Below are positions 40,242-49,068 of a stretch of 64,000 bases of DNA, in pieces. The stretch is taken from positions 47,092-111,091 of the forward strand of contig CAYTZM010000005.1 of assembly GCA_964442655.1 (NCBI GenBank). The letters run 5' to 3'. Each line of letters starts with the position of its first letter. Positions within the stretch are counted from its first letter, which is position 1. The notes beneath the pieces were generated by a model, which searched no databases, was not told the origin of the DNA, and saw nothing but the letters and a program-made list of their open reading frames with translations. This stretch comes from GCA-002727615 sp964442655. GTDB taxonomy: Bacteria > Pseudomonadota > Alphaproteobacteria > TMED109. Made by a program: the position numbers and the translations under genes.

Positions 40242-42524
40242 ATGAAAAAATTTGGAATTGGACAACCAATACTTCGAAAAGAAGATTTACGCTTTATATC
40301 TGGTAAAGGTGAATATACAGGGGATATATCTCTAGAAAATCAAAGCTATATGTATGTTCTAAGGTCTAATATTGCTCACGGTACAATTAATAATATAGAA
40401 ATTGATGAAGCAAAAAAATCTGAAGGAGTTATAGATATTTTTACAGGTAAAGACTTAAAAAGTGATGGAATAAAGGATATGCCTACAAATTTTAAGGTAA
40501 AAAATAAAGACGAATCAGAAATGTTTGCTCCCGAAAGAACGGCGCTGACAACTGATAAAGTTAGGCATGTAGGAGATCCCATAGCAATTATAATAGCAGA
40601 AACCTATGAATTTGCTAAAAATGCTTCAGAATTAATTATAGTTAATATCGAAGAATTACCCGCTGTAACAAACTGTGCAGATGCTCTTAACGAATCATCT
40701 CCTAAAGTCTGGGCAAGCAATAGTAATCAATGTTTTGACTGGGAAATGGGAAACAAAAAAGAAACCGATAATGCTTTTAAAAATGCTGACACTATAGTTA
40801 AAATTGAATTAGTAAATAATAGAATTATTCCAAATTCTATGGAACCTAGAGGAGCAATAGCATCATACGATAAAAATTCAAATAAATTTGAATTACGATG
40901 CTCTTCCCAAGGAGTACACAGCTTAAGGGATAGAATTTCAGAAGTACTGGATATCGAGCCATCTAATTTAAGAGTTATTACTACTGACGTAGGTGGTGGT
41001 TTTGGAATGAAAATATTTAATTACCCTGAATATGTTTTATCCTTATTTGCCTCAAGAAAAATTTCACGTCCAGTAAAATGGATATCAGAAAGAACTGAGG
41101 CATTCATTTCCGATACTCATGGAAGAGACCATGTTACAAAAGCTGAAATGGCACTTAATAAAGATGGAATTTTTACCGGCATAAGAATTAAAACCATAGC
41201 AAATATGGGAGCATATTTATCAAACTTTGCAATATTCATTCCAACTTTAGCAGGAACTGCTATGCTTGCAGGTTGCTATAAAACACCTTCTATTTATGTT
41301 AATGTAATTGGAACTTTTACTCATACTCCTGCCATAGATGCTTATAGAGGAGCAGGAAGACCAGAGGCTTCTTTTGTAATTGAAAGATTAGTAGATATAG
41401 CAGGAACGAAAACTAAACTTGGTCCTATTGAAATTAGAAAGAGAAATTTAATTACCAAAGCTGAAATGCCTTATAAAACTGCTTTGAATCATACATATGA
41501 CTCAGGTGATTTTATTGGAAATTTGGAATTAGCTGTAAAAGATTCAGATTGGCAAGGTTTTGATTCTAGAAAAAAACAGTCTTTAGACAGTAACAAATTA
41601 AGAGGTATAGGTCTTTCTACATATATAGAAGCATGTTCTGGAGGAGGCCCTGAAGAGGCTACCATAATTTTAGAAAAAGATGGGTTCGTTACTGTACATA
41701 TTGGAACTCAATCTAATGGACAAGGTCATGAAACGGCATATCAACAAATAATTTGTGAATATCTAGATATTGATCCAGAAAAAATTAAAATTATTCAAGG
41801 GGACTCTGATTTAATTGCTTTTGGTTCAGGAACAGGAGGATCAAGATCAATACCTGTTGGAGGAGCAGCTATAAAAATGGCCTCAGAAAATATTATTAAT
41901 CAAACAAAAATATTAGCAGCTAAAAAATTGAATGTAGAAGAAGAAAATATTGATTATAAAGATGGAATTTATACTTCTGAAGGAACAAATTTATCAACCA
42001 CAATAGAAGAACTTGCCAAAGAAAGTGAAAGTCCTATAAAAGCATCAAATCAATGGACTCCTCCAAACTTTACTTTTCCAAATGGATGTCATGTTTGTGA
42101 ACTTGAAGTAGATAAAGATACTGGTCAAATAGAAATAAAAAAATACACCGTAGTAGATGATTTTGGACAAATAATAAACCCTAATATGCTCGCAGGTCAG
42201 GTTCATGGAGGAATTGCTCAAGGACTTGGGCAAGCAATATTAGAAAATACGATCTATGACAGTGATAACGGACAACTATTATCTGGTTCTTTCATGGATT
42301 ACGCTATTCCTAGAGCAGAAGACCTAGTAAATATAGATATTCGATGGAATATGATTCCTTGTGAAACCAATATACTTAATATTAAAGGTGCTGGAGAAGC
42401 TGGAGCAATAGGATCACCACCTGCAATAATAAATGCATTGACAAATGCTTTAAACATTGAACATATTGATATGCCTGCTACACCTAACAAGGTTTGGAAA
42501 GAAATTAAAAAAATTTCAGCCTAA
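40242..42524 (+). CDS. Xanthine dehydrogenase/CoxL-type molybdenum hydroxylase large subunit, orphan
   Basis: A 760-residue molybdopterin-cytosine-dinucleotide-binding subunit. Motifs are GQPILRKEDLRFISGKGEYTGD at the start (seen as RKEDLRFISGKG), GGGFGMK at 251-257, AYRGAGRPEA at 367-376, and the catalytic GAGEAGAIG with Glu719. AYRGAGR, not AYRCSFR, marks the form II or aldehyde-oxidase-like group, so CO oxidation is unlikely. Substrate is probably an aldehyde or N-heterocycle. No FeS or FAD subunit gene lies next to it, although such enzymes normally need both. It ends directly against purK, on the other strand. Confidence 0.9.
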   Translation: MKKFGIGQPILRKEDLRFISGKGEYTGDISLENQSYMYVLRSNIAHGTINNIEIDEAKKSEGVIDIFTGKDLKSDGIKDMPTNFKVKNKDESEMFAPERTALTTDKVRHVGDPIAIIIAETYEFAKNASELIIVNIEELPAVTNCADALNESSPKVWASNSNQCFDWEMGNKKETDNAFKNADTIVKIELVNNRIIPNSMEPRGAIASYDKNSNKFELRCSSQGVHSLRDRISEVLDIEPSNLRVITTDVGGGFGMKIFNYPEYVLSLFASRKISRPVKWISERTEAFISDTHGRDHVTKAEMALNKDGIFTGIRIKTIANMGAYLSNFAIFIPTLAGTAMLAGCYKTPSIYVNVIGTFTHTPAIDAYRGAGRPEASFVIERLVDIAGTKTKLGPIEIRKRNLITKAEMPYKTALNHTYDSGDFIGNLELAVKDSDWQGFDSRKKQSLDSNKLRGIGLSTYIEACSGGGPEEATIILEKDGFVTVHIGTQSNGQGHETAYQQIICEYLDIDPEKIKIIQGDSDLIAFGSGTGGSRSIPVGGAAIKMASENIINQTKILAAKKLNVEEENIDYKDGIYTSEGTNLSTTIEELAKESESPIKASNQWTPPNFTFPNGCHVCELEVDKDTGQIEIKKYTVVDDFGQIINPNMLAGQVHGGIAQGLGQAILENTIYDSDNGQLLSGSFMDYAIPRAEDLVNIDIRWNMIPCETNILNIKGAGEAGAIGSPPAIINALTNALNIEHIDMPATPNKVWKEIKKISA

Positions 42525-43589
42525 TTATAGTTTTATAATTTTATTTATATGACCCATCTTACGGCCATTTCTTATTTCTTTTTTACCATATAAATGTATT
42601 TTATAATTAGGTTTTCTAATATAATTTTCAGCTAATGCAATATCAGATCCAATTAAATTTTTCATTTCTATATCAAAAATTCTTTTAACGCTTCCTAAAT
42701 TGATTCCTAATGCTGCTCTTACAGCTTGTTCAAACTGATCAGTTATACACCCATCCATAGTCCAATGACCAGAATTATGGGGACGAGGAGCTATTTCATT
42801 TACTAACAATTCTTGATTTTTTAATTCAAATAACTCAATAGCTAATATACCAACAAGATCTAAATTTTCTGCAATTTTTATAGCGATAGATTTAGCTGAA
42901 TTTGAAATATTTTTACTTAACTTAGGAGCTGGAGCTATAGTCAAATCTAAAATATGGTTTTTATGTTTATTTTCTACACAATCATATACTTGTGAATTAC
43001 CTTTATAATCTCTTACAATAATTACGCTTAATTCTCTTTTAAAAGGAATGTATTCTTCTAATATTAGTTCCTTATTTTTTAGAGATTTGAATGCTTCTTT
43101 TATATCAGTAGTATTATTAATTTTTATTTGACCTTTTCCATCATATCCAAAACTTCTGGTTTTTAAAACACCTAAACCATTCAATAAATCTATTGATTTT
43201 GATAAATCTTCGATATTGCTAATGGAAAAAAACTTTGCAGTTTTTACCTCAGCTTTTTGGGTCAAAAAAGTTTTTTCTACTAGACGATCTTGCGAAACAG
43301 ATAAAATAAAAGAAGAAGGTCTTAACTTAGTATTCTTTTCAATTAATTTGGCAGTATTAATTGGGATATTTTCAAATTCATACAAAGCCGCATGAATATT
43401 AGATGAAAATTCTTTTATAGCTTCCTGATCATCAAATTTATTTATATAAGATTTTGCACATACTTGAAAAGCTGGAGAATCTGGATTTGGATCATAAACA
43501 TGACATTCTATGCCTAATCTTGCAGCAGCAAGAACTGTCATTCTTCCTAATTGACCACCTCCAATAATACCTAATACTTTTTTTTTCAA
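42525..43589 (-). CDS. purK: N5-carboxyaminoimidazole ribonucleotide synthase
   Basis: An ATP-grasp enzyme of purine synthesis that carboxylates AIR with bicarbonate. The 354-residue protein has IGGGQLGRMTVLAAARLG, the ATP-grasp stretch KTRSFGYDGKGQ, the lid ILEEYIPFKREL, and the metal site ELFELKNQELLVNEIAPRPHNSGHW in part. The only sensible start is a TTG at 43589, three bases after the purE stop, so translation is probably coupled. The stop abuts that of the convergent molybdenum hydroxylase gene. Confidence 0.96.
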   Translation of the reverse strand: MKKKVLGIIGGGQLGRMTVLAAARLGIECHVYDPNPDSPAFQVCAKSYINKFDDQEAIKEFSSNIHAALYEFENIPINTAKLIEKNTKLRPSSFILSVSQDRLVEKTFLTQKAEVKTAKFFSISNIEDLSKSIDLLNGLGVLKTRSFGYDGKGQIKINNTTDIKEAFKSLKNKELILEEYIPFKRELSVIIVRDYKGNSQVYDCVENKHKNHILDLTIAPAPKLSKNISNSAKSIAIKIAENLDLVGILAIELFELKNQELLVNEIAPRPHNSGHWTMDGCITDQFEQAVRAALGINLGSVKRIFDIEMKNLIGSDIALAENYIRKPNYKIHLYGKKEIRNGRKMGHINKIIKL

Positions 43590-43592
43590 TTC

Positions 43593-44090
43593 TTAAGAAT
43601 CCGGTTTACTTTTGACAGATTTTGTCTGTTTTAATCTATAATTCTTAATCTTTCTTTCCAAAGAATTATTAGTAGTAGCAATTATCTGTGCAGCCAAAAT
43701 ACCTGCATTACAGGCTCCTGCATTTCCTATTGCTAAAGATCCTACTGGTACGCCAGCAGGCATCTGAACAATTGACAATAAACTATCCATTCCCTCCAAA
43801 GCTTTAGTTAAAATAGGTACTCCCAGAACAGGAATATGCGTTAACGACGCAACCATGCCGGGTAAGTGTGCTGCACCACCAGCACCAGCAATTATAACTT
43901 TTATACCTTTAGATTTAGCATCTTTTGCATATTTATATAATCTATCTGGCGTGCGATGAGCAGAAACTATTTTAACTTCGTAATTTATTGAAAGTTCTTC
44001 TAAAATATTTGTAGCATTCTTCATAGTCTCCCAATCAGATTGACTACCCATTATTATGCTAACAATTGCAGAATCTTTTTTATTTTTCAT
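43593..44090 (-). CDS. purE: N5-carboxyaminoimidazole ribonucleotide mutase
   Basis: Converts N5-CAIR to CAIR in purine synthesis. The class I signatures are MGSQSDWETM, VSAHRTPDRLYKYAKDA and AGAGGAAHLPGMVAS. The 165-residue length is typical and the C-terminus carries a short basic tail. It heads the purE-purK operon, divergent from pyrD across a 173-base gap. Confidence 0.97.
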   Translation of the reverse strand: MKNKKDSAIVSIIMGSQSDWETMKNATNILEELSINYEVKIVSAHRTPDRLYKYAKDAKSKGIKVIIAGAGGAAHLPGMVASLTHIPVLGVPILTKALEGMDSLLSIVQMPAGVPVGSLAIGNAGACNAGILAAQIIATTNNSLERKIKNYRLKQTKSVKSKPDS

Positions 44091-44263
44091 CCTTCGCCAT
44101 CCCTATAATACACTAATAAATCTAAATAAATAGGAAAGCGAAGTAATATAGCCTTTTTAGAAATGATCTGCAACCTTAGTAAAAAATTAATTAAAATAAT
44201 TTATATAGTGATTAAAATATTAAAATCATATAATTTACGTTTAATAATAACTGAAGAAGTAAA

Positions 44264-45346
44264 ATGTCAAATATAAATGATCTGTTATTAAAAGCCTTGC
44301 ACAAATTTCCTGCTGAGTTTTCACATAATATTACTATAAAGTATTTAAAATATGGGCTTATTCCTAATAACAATATTAACGCTAAAAATTTAAATGTTAA
44401 AATAGGTAATATTTCTTTTGAACATCCTATTGGCATTGCAGCTGGCTTTGATAAAAATGCTGAAACTATAAAAAATATTTATAAAATAGGTGCTTCTCAT
44501 ATAGAAGTGGGAACAATAACGCCTAAAAAACAGTATGGGAACATAAAGCCTAGAATATTTAGGCTCAGTGAAGATAATGCTATCATAAATAGTTTAGGGT
44601 TTCCAAGTAAGGGCATGGCTTATGTCCTAAATAAATTAGAAAAGAATAAGTGTAATATTCCTATTGGAATAAACATTGGAAGCAATAAAGACACTAAAAG
44701 CCATATCGAAGATTATACTTTATTAACAAAAAATTTAGGACTATTTGCGGATTGGATAACCGTAAATATATCTTCCCCTAATACTCCAGGATTAAGAGAT
44801 CTACAAACTAGTCCAAACCTCTCTAAACTTTTAGAAAAAATAAATGCCGAAAGAAAAATTATTGAAGATCAAAAAGGGAAAAAATTACAAATTTGGCTAA
44901 AAATCTCACCTGATTTAGATGATAAAAACCTAAAGAAATTAATTGATAATGCGATAAAGAACAATATTAACGCACTATGTATATCCAACACTTCAACATC
45001 TAGACCAAATAATCTAAAATCTGCGAAAAAGATAAAACATGGAGGACTATCGGGACAACCGCTTTTTATTTTATCTACTAAAACTTTGGCAAAAGCTTAT
45101 CTTCATGCTCATAATGAAATAAAATTTATTGGTATAGGTGGAATTAATAATTCGCAAAATGCTTTTACGAAAATCCTAGCAGGAGCTAATATTCTACAAA
45201 TGTATACGGGTTTAACTTATAATGGCCAAAAATTAATTAATGAAATAATTAAAGATTTATCTTTAAAAATAAATAATTCAAAATTAGAAAATTTTGTTGG
45301 AAGTAAAGCAAATGAGATTGCCTTTGGTGAATATTTAAATGAATAA
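44264..45346 (+). CDS. pyrD: Dihydroorotate dehydrogenase (quinone), class 2
   Basis: Oxidises dihydroorotate to orotate in pyrimidine synthesis, passing electrons to quinone at the membrane. The 360-residue protein has HPIGIAAGFDKNAETI, GTITPKKQYGN, the active-site region NISSPNTPGLRDLQ and a C-terminal GIGGINNSQNAF with QMYTGLTYNG. The N-terminal helices typical of membrane-linked class 2 enzymes are present. It overlaps the HAD hydrolase gene by 8 bases. Confidence 0.96.
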   Translation: MSNINDLLLKALHKFPAEFSHNITIKYLKYGLIPNNNINAKNLNVKIGNISFEHPIGIAAGFDKNAETIKNIYKIGASHIEVGTITPKKQYGNIKPRIFRLSEDNAIINSLGFPSKGMAYVLNKLEKNKCNIPIGINIGSNKDTKSHIEDYTLLTKNLGLFADWITVNISSPNTPGLRDLQTSPNLSKLLEKINAERKIIEDQKGKKLQIWLKISPDLDDKNLKKLIDNAIKNNINALCISNTSTSRPNNLKSAKKIKHGGLSGQPLFILSTKTLAKAYLHAHNEIKFIGIGGINNSQNAFTKILAGANILQMYTGLTYNGQKLINEIIKDLSLKINNSKLENFVGSKANEIAFGEYLNE

Positions 45347-46241
45347 TAATATAGGACCTATAATTCCAATATATAATAACATCAACTTCTTACTAAATAA
45401 ATGTGAAGGACTTATTTTAGATATATGGGGAGTACTCTGGGATGGTATTAAGATATACCCAGATGTGATAAAAACTTTATCTTTTTTAAAAAAAAATAAT
45501 ATACCCGTTGTTCTTCTTTCTAATGCCCCAAGAAAATCTTCTATAGTTGCAAAAAAACTTAATAATATTGGTATTAAGCCAAATTTATACAATAAAATTA
45601 TTTCTTCTGGGGATGTTTGTAAAACCCAACTTATAGATAAAAATGCAAATATCAATGGAACTAAGTATTATTTTATAGGTTTAAAAGAAGATAATGATTT
45701 ACTTAAAAATACTAAATTTATTGAATCTAAATCTTACAAAGAGGCAGATTTTATTTTATTAACAGGACCAAGGTCATTTGATGATACTCCTGAAGATTAC
45801 TTAAGTGAACTAAAATCATGCACCTCCTTTAACCTGCCAATGGTTTGTGCCAACCCAGATAAAATCATTATTAGACAAAGTGGAAAAAAAATATTTTGTG
45901 CAGGAGCACTATCTGAACTATATGAAAATTTAGGAGGCAAAGTTAAATCTTTTGGTAAGCCACATAATGATGTATTTTTTGAAGCAATTAATTTTTTAAA
46001 AAAAATTAACCCTAATATAAACCTTCAAAACATATCAATAATTGGTGATGGCTTAGAAACTGATATTCTTGGAGGTAACTCTGTTAACATATCTACAATC
46101 TTAGTGACTAGCGGTATTCTATCTCATTCTTTAAAAACACAATATGGGAAAAAACCAAATATTAGTTTATTTAATAAAATTATTTCCTCTTCTAGCTCTA
46201 AACCAGATGCTGCTGTTACTATTTTTAAAATAAATTCTTAA
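45339..46241 (+). CDS. HAD superfamily IIA hydrolase (NagD/TIGR01459-like)
   Basis: A 300-residue phosphatase-like protein of the HAD IIA group. Motif I is LILDIWGVLWDG, with the nucleophile Asp28. Motif II is VVLLSNAPRKSS, and the C-terminal motif IV region is IIGDGLETDILGGN. The second Asp of the usual DxD motif is Trp (DIW), as seen in the TIGR01459-like subgroup. Substrate is unknown; relatives act on sugar phosphates or nucleotides. The start codon lies inside the end of pyrD (8-base overlap), so the two are translationally coupled. Confidence 0.85.
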   Translation: MNNNIGPIIPIYNNINFLLNKCEGLILDIWGVLWDGIKIYPDVIKTLSFLKKNNIPVVLLSNAPRKSSIVAKKLNNIGIKPNLYNKIISSGDVCKTQLIDKNANINGTKYYFIGLKEDNDLLKNTKFIESKSYKEADFILLTGPRSFDDTPEDYLSELKSCTSFNLPMVCANPDKIIIRQSGKKIFCAGALSELYENLGGKVKSFGKPHNDVFFEAINFLKKINPNINLQNISIIGDGLETDILGGNSVNISTILVTSGILSHSLKTQYGKKPNISLFNKIISSSSSKPDAAVTIFKINS

Positions 46242-46312
46242 ATACTATTGACTTAAGTATAACATTTATATTAGAACAAAACAAGAACAAAAATATTTAT
46301 AGAAATAAAATA

Positions 46313-47572
46313 ATGTTAAATTGGTTATACTTAGACTTAAACAGTTATTTTGCTAGCGTAGAACAACAATTACAACCAAAATTAAGAAAAAAACCAGTTG
46401 CAATAGTACCAACTATAACAAACGCAACATGTGCTATAGCTGCAAGCTATGAAGCAAAATCTTATGGAATTAAAACAGGAACAATGATTTATGAAGCAAA
46501 ACGTCTATGTCCAAAATTAATCTGCATTCAAGCAAACCATGAAAACTATGTAAAATACCATCATAAAATTTTAACAGAAATAGATAAATATATACCTATA
46601 GAAATAGTAGCATCAATTGATGAAGTTGCCTGCAAGCTCATGGGGAAACAACAACAAGAAAACAAAGCACGAAAACTAGCATTGACAATAAAAGAAGGAA
46701 TACAAAAAAATATAGGAGAATATATTCGTTGTTCTATTGGTATTGCACCCAATAGATTTCTTGCTAAAACTGCCAGCAATCTAGAAAAGCCTAACGGATT
46801 ACAAGTATTATACAGTGAAGATATACCAAAACGTATTAAACATTTTAAACTTTCTGACCTTACCGGAATAGGAAAAGCTATAGAAAACCGTTTAATTAGA
46901 TCTGGAATCTTATCAATTGAAGAATTATATGACATTTCTCCAAAACATATGAGAAAAATATGGGGAAATGTACAAGGAGAAAAATTTTGGTACATGTTAA
47001 GAGGAGTTGAAATTTCTGACACAAAAACAACAAGAAAAACTATAGGGCACAGTCATGTATTGGAACCAAAATGGAGGCCCCAAGAATTAGCAGAAAAAGT
47101 GATGCAACGTTTGCTATTAAAAGCTGCTAGCAGACTTAGAAGAATGGAATATTATAGCAGTCAAATAAGCTTAAGTTTTAGAACAGAAGAAGGAATAAAA
47201 TTAAATGGAAAAATAAATTTTTATAGGACATGTAACAACAATAAATTATTAGAAGAAGGTACAAAAATATGGAAGTATTTAAATAAACAAAAAAAAATTA
47301 AAAGAATTAAAAAAATCAGTGTTACTTTATATAATTTACAAAAAAAATCTGATATTCCCGCAGAACTATTCGACGAAANNNNNNNNNNTAATCAAAATAA
47401 TATTCTTTATACCAAACGTTTTGAACGTCTATCTAAAACAATAGATATCATAAACACAAGATTTGGTAGAGATAGTATAACACAAGGAAGTTTACCTAAT
47501 AATGTAAAGTCTTTCTCTGGAACTCGCATTGCATTCACTCGCATTCCAGATAAACAAGAATTTCATGAATAA
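46313..47572 (+). CDS. Y-family DNA polymerase (DinB/ImpB-like), contains an assembly gap
   Basis: A translesion polymerase homologue. Metal ligands are Asp8 (LDLNSYFAS) and the pair Asp103-Glu104 (SIDEVAC). The palm and fingers regions have TCAIAASYEAKSYGIKTGTM, and a helix-hairpin-helix reads LTGIGKAIENRL. The wording LDLNSYFA and SIDEVAC, in place of VDMDCFFA and SIDEAYL, marks a divergent alphaproteobacterial group rather than classical DinB. Ten N at 47379-47388 interrupt codons 356-359, with the frame kept on both sides. A gap of true length other than ten cannot be excluded. Confidence 0.85.
   Translation: MLNWLYLDLNSYFASVEQQLQPKLRKKPVAIVPTITNATCAIAASYEAKSYGIKTGTMIYEAKRLCPKLICIQANHENYVKYHHKILTEIDKYIPIEIVASIDEVACKLMGKQQQENKARKLALTIKEGIQKNIGEYIRCSIGIAPNRFLAKTASNLEKPNGLQVLYSEDIPKRIKHFKLSDLTGIGKAIENRLIRSGILSIEELYDISPKHMRKIWGNVQGEKFWYMLRGVEISDTKTTRKTIGHSHVLEPKWRPQELAEKVMQRLLLKAASRLRRMEYYSSQISLSFRTEEGIKLNGKINFYRTCNNNKLLEEGTKIWKYLNKQKKIKRIKKISVTLYNLQKKSDIPAELFDEXXXXNQNNILYTKRFERLSKTIDIINTRFGRDSITQGSLPNNVKSFSGTRIAFTRIPDKQEFHE
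47379..47388. other. Assembly gap (10 N)
   Basis: Ten undetermined bases inside the Y-family polymerase gene. Round runs of N are often placeholders in scaffolded genomes. The reading frame matches on both sides if the gap is exactly ten bases. Confidence 0.95.
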
Positions 47573-47576
47573 ATAA

Positions 47577-48302
47577 TTATTTACGAAACCTAATTCTAAT
47601 AGGTTTTTCTTTAACTTTACCCCTTGGACTTTGAAAAAGTTTTACATTAGATTTTTTTAAAAAAGGAGCTAAAATTAAACCTACAAAAAAACCTCCTAGA
47701 TGAGCAAACCAAGCTACTCCAGGAGAACCAGGATTAAATATCATCGCATTAATTATCTGACCTAAAACCCATATACCCAACAAAAAAACTGCAGGAATCC
47801 TTAAAAAAGTAATAAAAATACCCAAGAAAACAAAAGTTCTAACTCGTGCTCTAGGATAAAGAATTAAATATGCACCTAATACTCCTGATACAGCTCCACT
47901 TGCTCCTATCATAGGAATAGTACTATCAGGTGCAGAAATTATCTGCGCACCAGCAGCAACTATGCCACAAATAAAATAAAATAATATAAAACGAATATGC
48001 CCTAAAGCTCCTTCAATATTATCTCCAAATATCCAAAGATAAAGCATATTGCCTGCTAAATGCATAAACCCACCATGCATAAACATTGATGTAAAAAGAG
48101 TTAAAAAAGCTGGTAACGGTCCTACTTGCTGCATCTCTCCCAAAAAAGATGCTGGCGTTAATCCATAAAAATAGATTGCCTCATTACCTCCTTGATACCC
48201 CAAACTAGCTTGCCAAAACCAAACCATTATACAAATGAATATAATTAGTATAACTAATATTGGTTTTCCTAAAGCGGGATTGTCATCATAAATTGGAATC
48301 AT
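47577..48302 (-). CDS. Rhomboid family intramembrane serine protease
   Basis: A 241-residue membrane protein with six or so hydrophobic segments. The catalytic pair is Ser135 in MIGASGAVSG and His201 in FAHLGGFFVG. The loop HLAGNMLYLWIFGDNIE and LGHIRFILFYF are characteristic of this proteobacterial subfamily. Substrates cannot be predicted. The C-terminal tail is basic and cytosolic. It is convergent with the polymerase gene, with 4 bases between stops. Confidence 0.94.
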   Translation of the reverse strand: MIPIYDDNPALGKPILVILIIFICIMVWFWQASLGYQGGNEAIYFYGLTPASFLGEMQQVGPLPAFLTLFTSMFMHGGFMHLAGNMLYLWIFGDNIEGALGHIRFILFYFICGIVAAGAQIISAPDSTIPMIGASGAVSGVLGAYLILYPRARVRTFVFLGIFITFLRIPAVFLLGIWVLGQIINAMIFNPGSPGVAWFAHLGGFFVGLILAPFLKKSNVKLFQSPRGKVKEKPIRIRFRK

Positions 48303-48338
48303 TAAATTAAACTTCTAAACATTTAAATACTATAAAAA

Positions 48339-48902
48339 TCAATTCACTAAAGGAATTTTAACTGAAAAAGCTCCCCTAATTTCACCTATTCTAAAACCTG
48401 TAGCCTTGTCCTTTGGATATAACTCCTTTATTTTTGATAATACTTCTGATTTTATATTTGCACCATGACAAGTTAAACACGGCTTTCCAACTGGGATTAC
48501 TTGCATATATCTAAAAAAGTTCTTACCATCTTCTTTTACAATAGCACTCGTATTAATAGATTTAAATTCTTCTCCATTTTTAAGGCGCTTCTCAAAACTT
48601 TTTAGAACACTAAATTCCCATAAATCTGGTATATTATTTTCATTTCTATATCTCAAACTAGTGCGTCTTATAACTAAATCATTTTTAAAAGAAACTTCCT
48701 TTGTTAATTCTAAAGCCGCAATATTACAATATTCTAAAGCAACAACTGGACCAGATTCTTTTATTATTGATTTAACTGTAGTTTTTAATTTTTTACCTAA
48801 CTGTTTTATAACAATCTTACTATCACTCTCATAAACAAAAATATCATCAGCAAAGCTAATATTAATAACAAAAAATCCTAAAAAAATAAAACGTAAAATC
48901 AA
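48339..48902 (-). CDS. Periplasmic c-type haem protein of the DUF3365 family
   Basis: A 187-residue protein with an N-terminal signal peptide (RFIFLGFFVINISFA, cleavage near 18-19) and one covalent haem-binding motif CLTCH at 142-146. The stretch WEFSVLKSFEKRLKNGEE and the terminal RIGEIRGAFSVKIPL match DUF3365, a PAS-like haem or ligand sensor fold often fused to histidine kinases. Here it is a soluble periplasmic single-domain protein. The start is TTG at 48902 with AGGA upstream. Function is unknown; electron transfer or redox sensing is possible. Confidence 0.8.
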   Translation of the reverse strand: MILRFIFLGFFVINISFADDIFVYESDSKIVIKQLGKKLKTTVKSIIKESGPVVALEYCNIAALELTKEVSFKNDLVIRRTSLRYRNENNIPDLWEFSVLKSFEKRLKNGEEFKSINTSAIVKEDGKNFFRYMQVIPVGKPCLTCHGANIKSEVLSKIKELYPKDKATGFRIGEIRGAFSVKIPLVN

Positions 48903-49005
48903 TATTTTTCCTATAAATTAATAATATTTCAATTTTATATAATTTTAACATTTAAACGTTTTTTTATAAATATATAAATCAAATTAAATTAGATAAATTA
49001 GTTGA

Positions 49006-49033
49006 TTGACGCATTAAACAAAACACGTAAACT
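49006..49033 (+). promoter_or_regulatory. Candidate promoter for the aldo/keto reductase operon
   Basis: TTGACG (49006-49011) and TAAACT (49028-49033) are separated by 16 bases, about 35 bases upstream of the start codon at 49069. The -35 is strong and matches that of the rpsL promoter, while the -10 is 4 of 6. The 166-base intergenic region is otherwise AT-rich. Confidence 0.5.
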
Positions 49034-49068
49034 AAAAAATTAAAAATTTAATCATAATGGAGTTTTAT

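Noticed and set aside
40242..42524. Aerobic carbon monoxide dehydrogenase large subunit.
   Set aside because: The active-site loop reads AYRGAGR rather than AYRCSFR of form I CO dehydrogenase, and small and medium subunits are absent.
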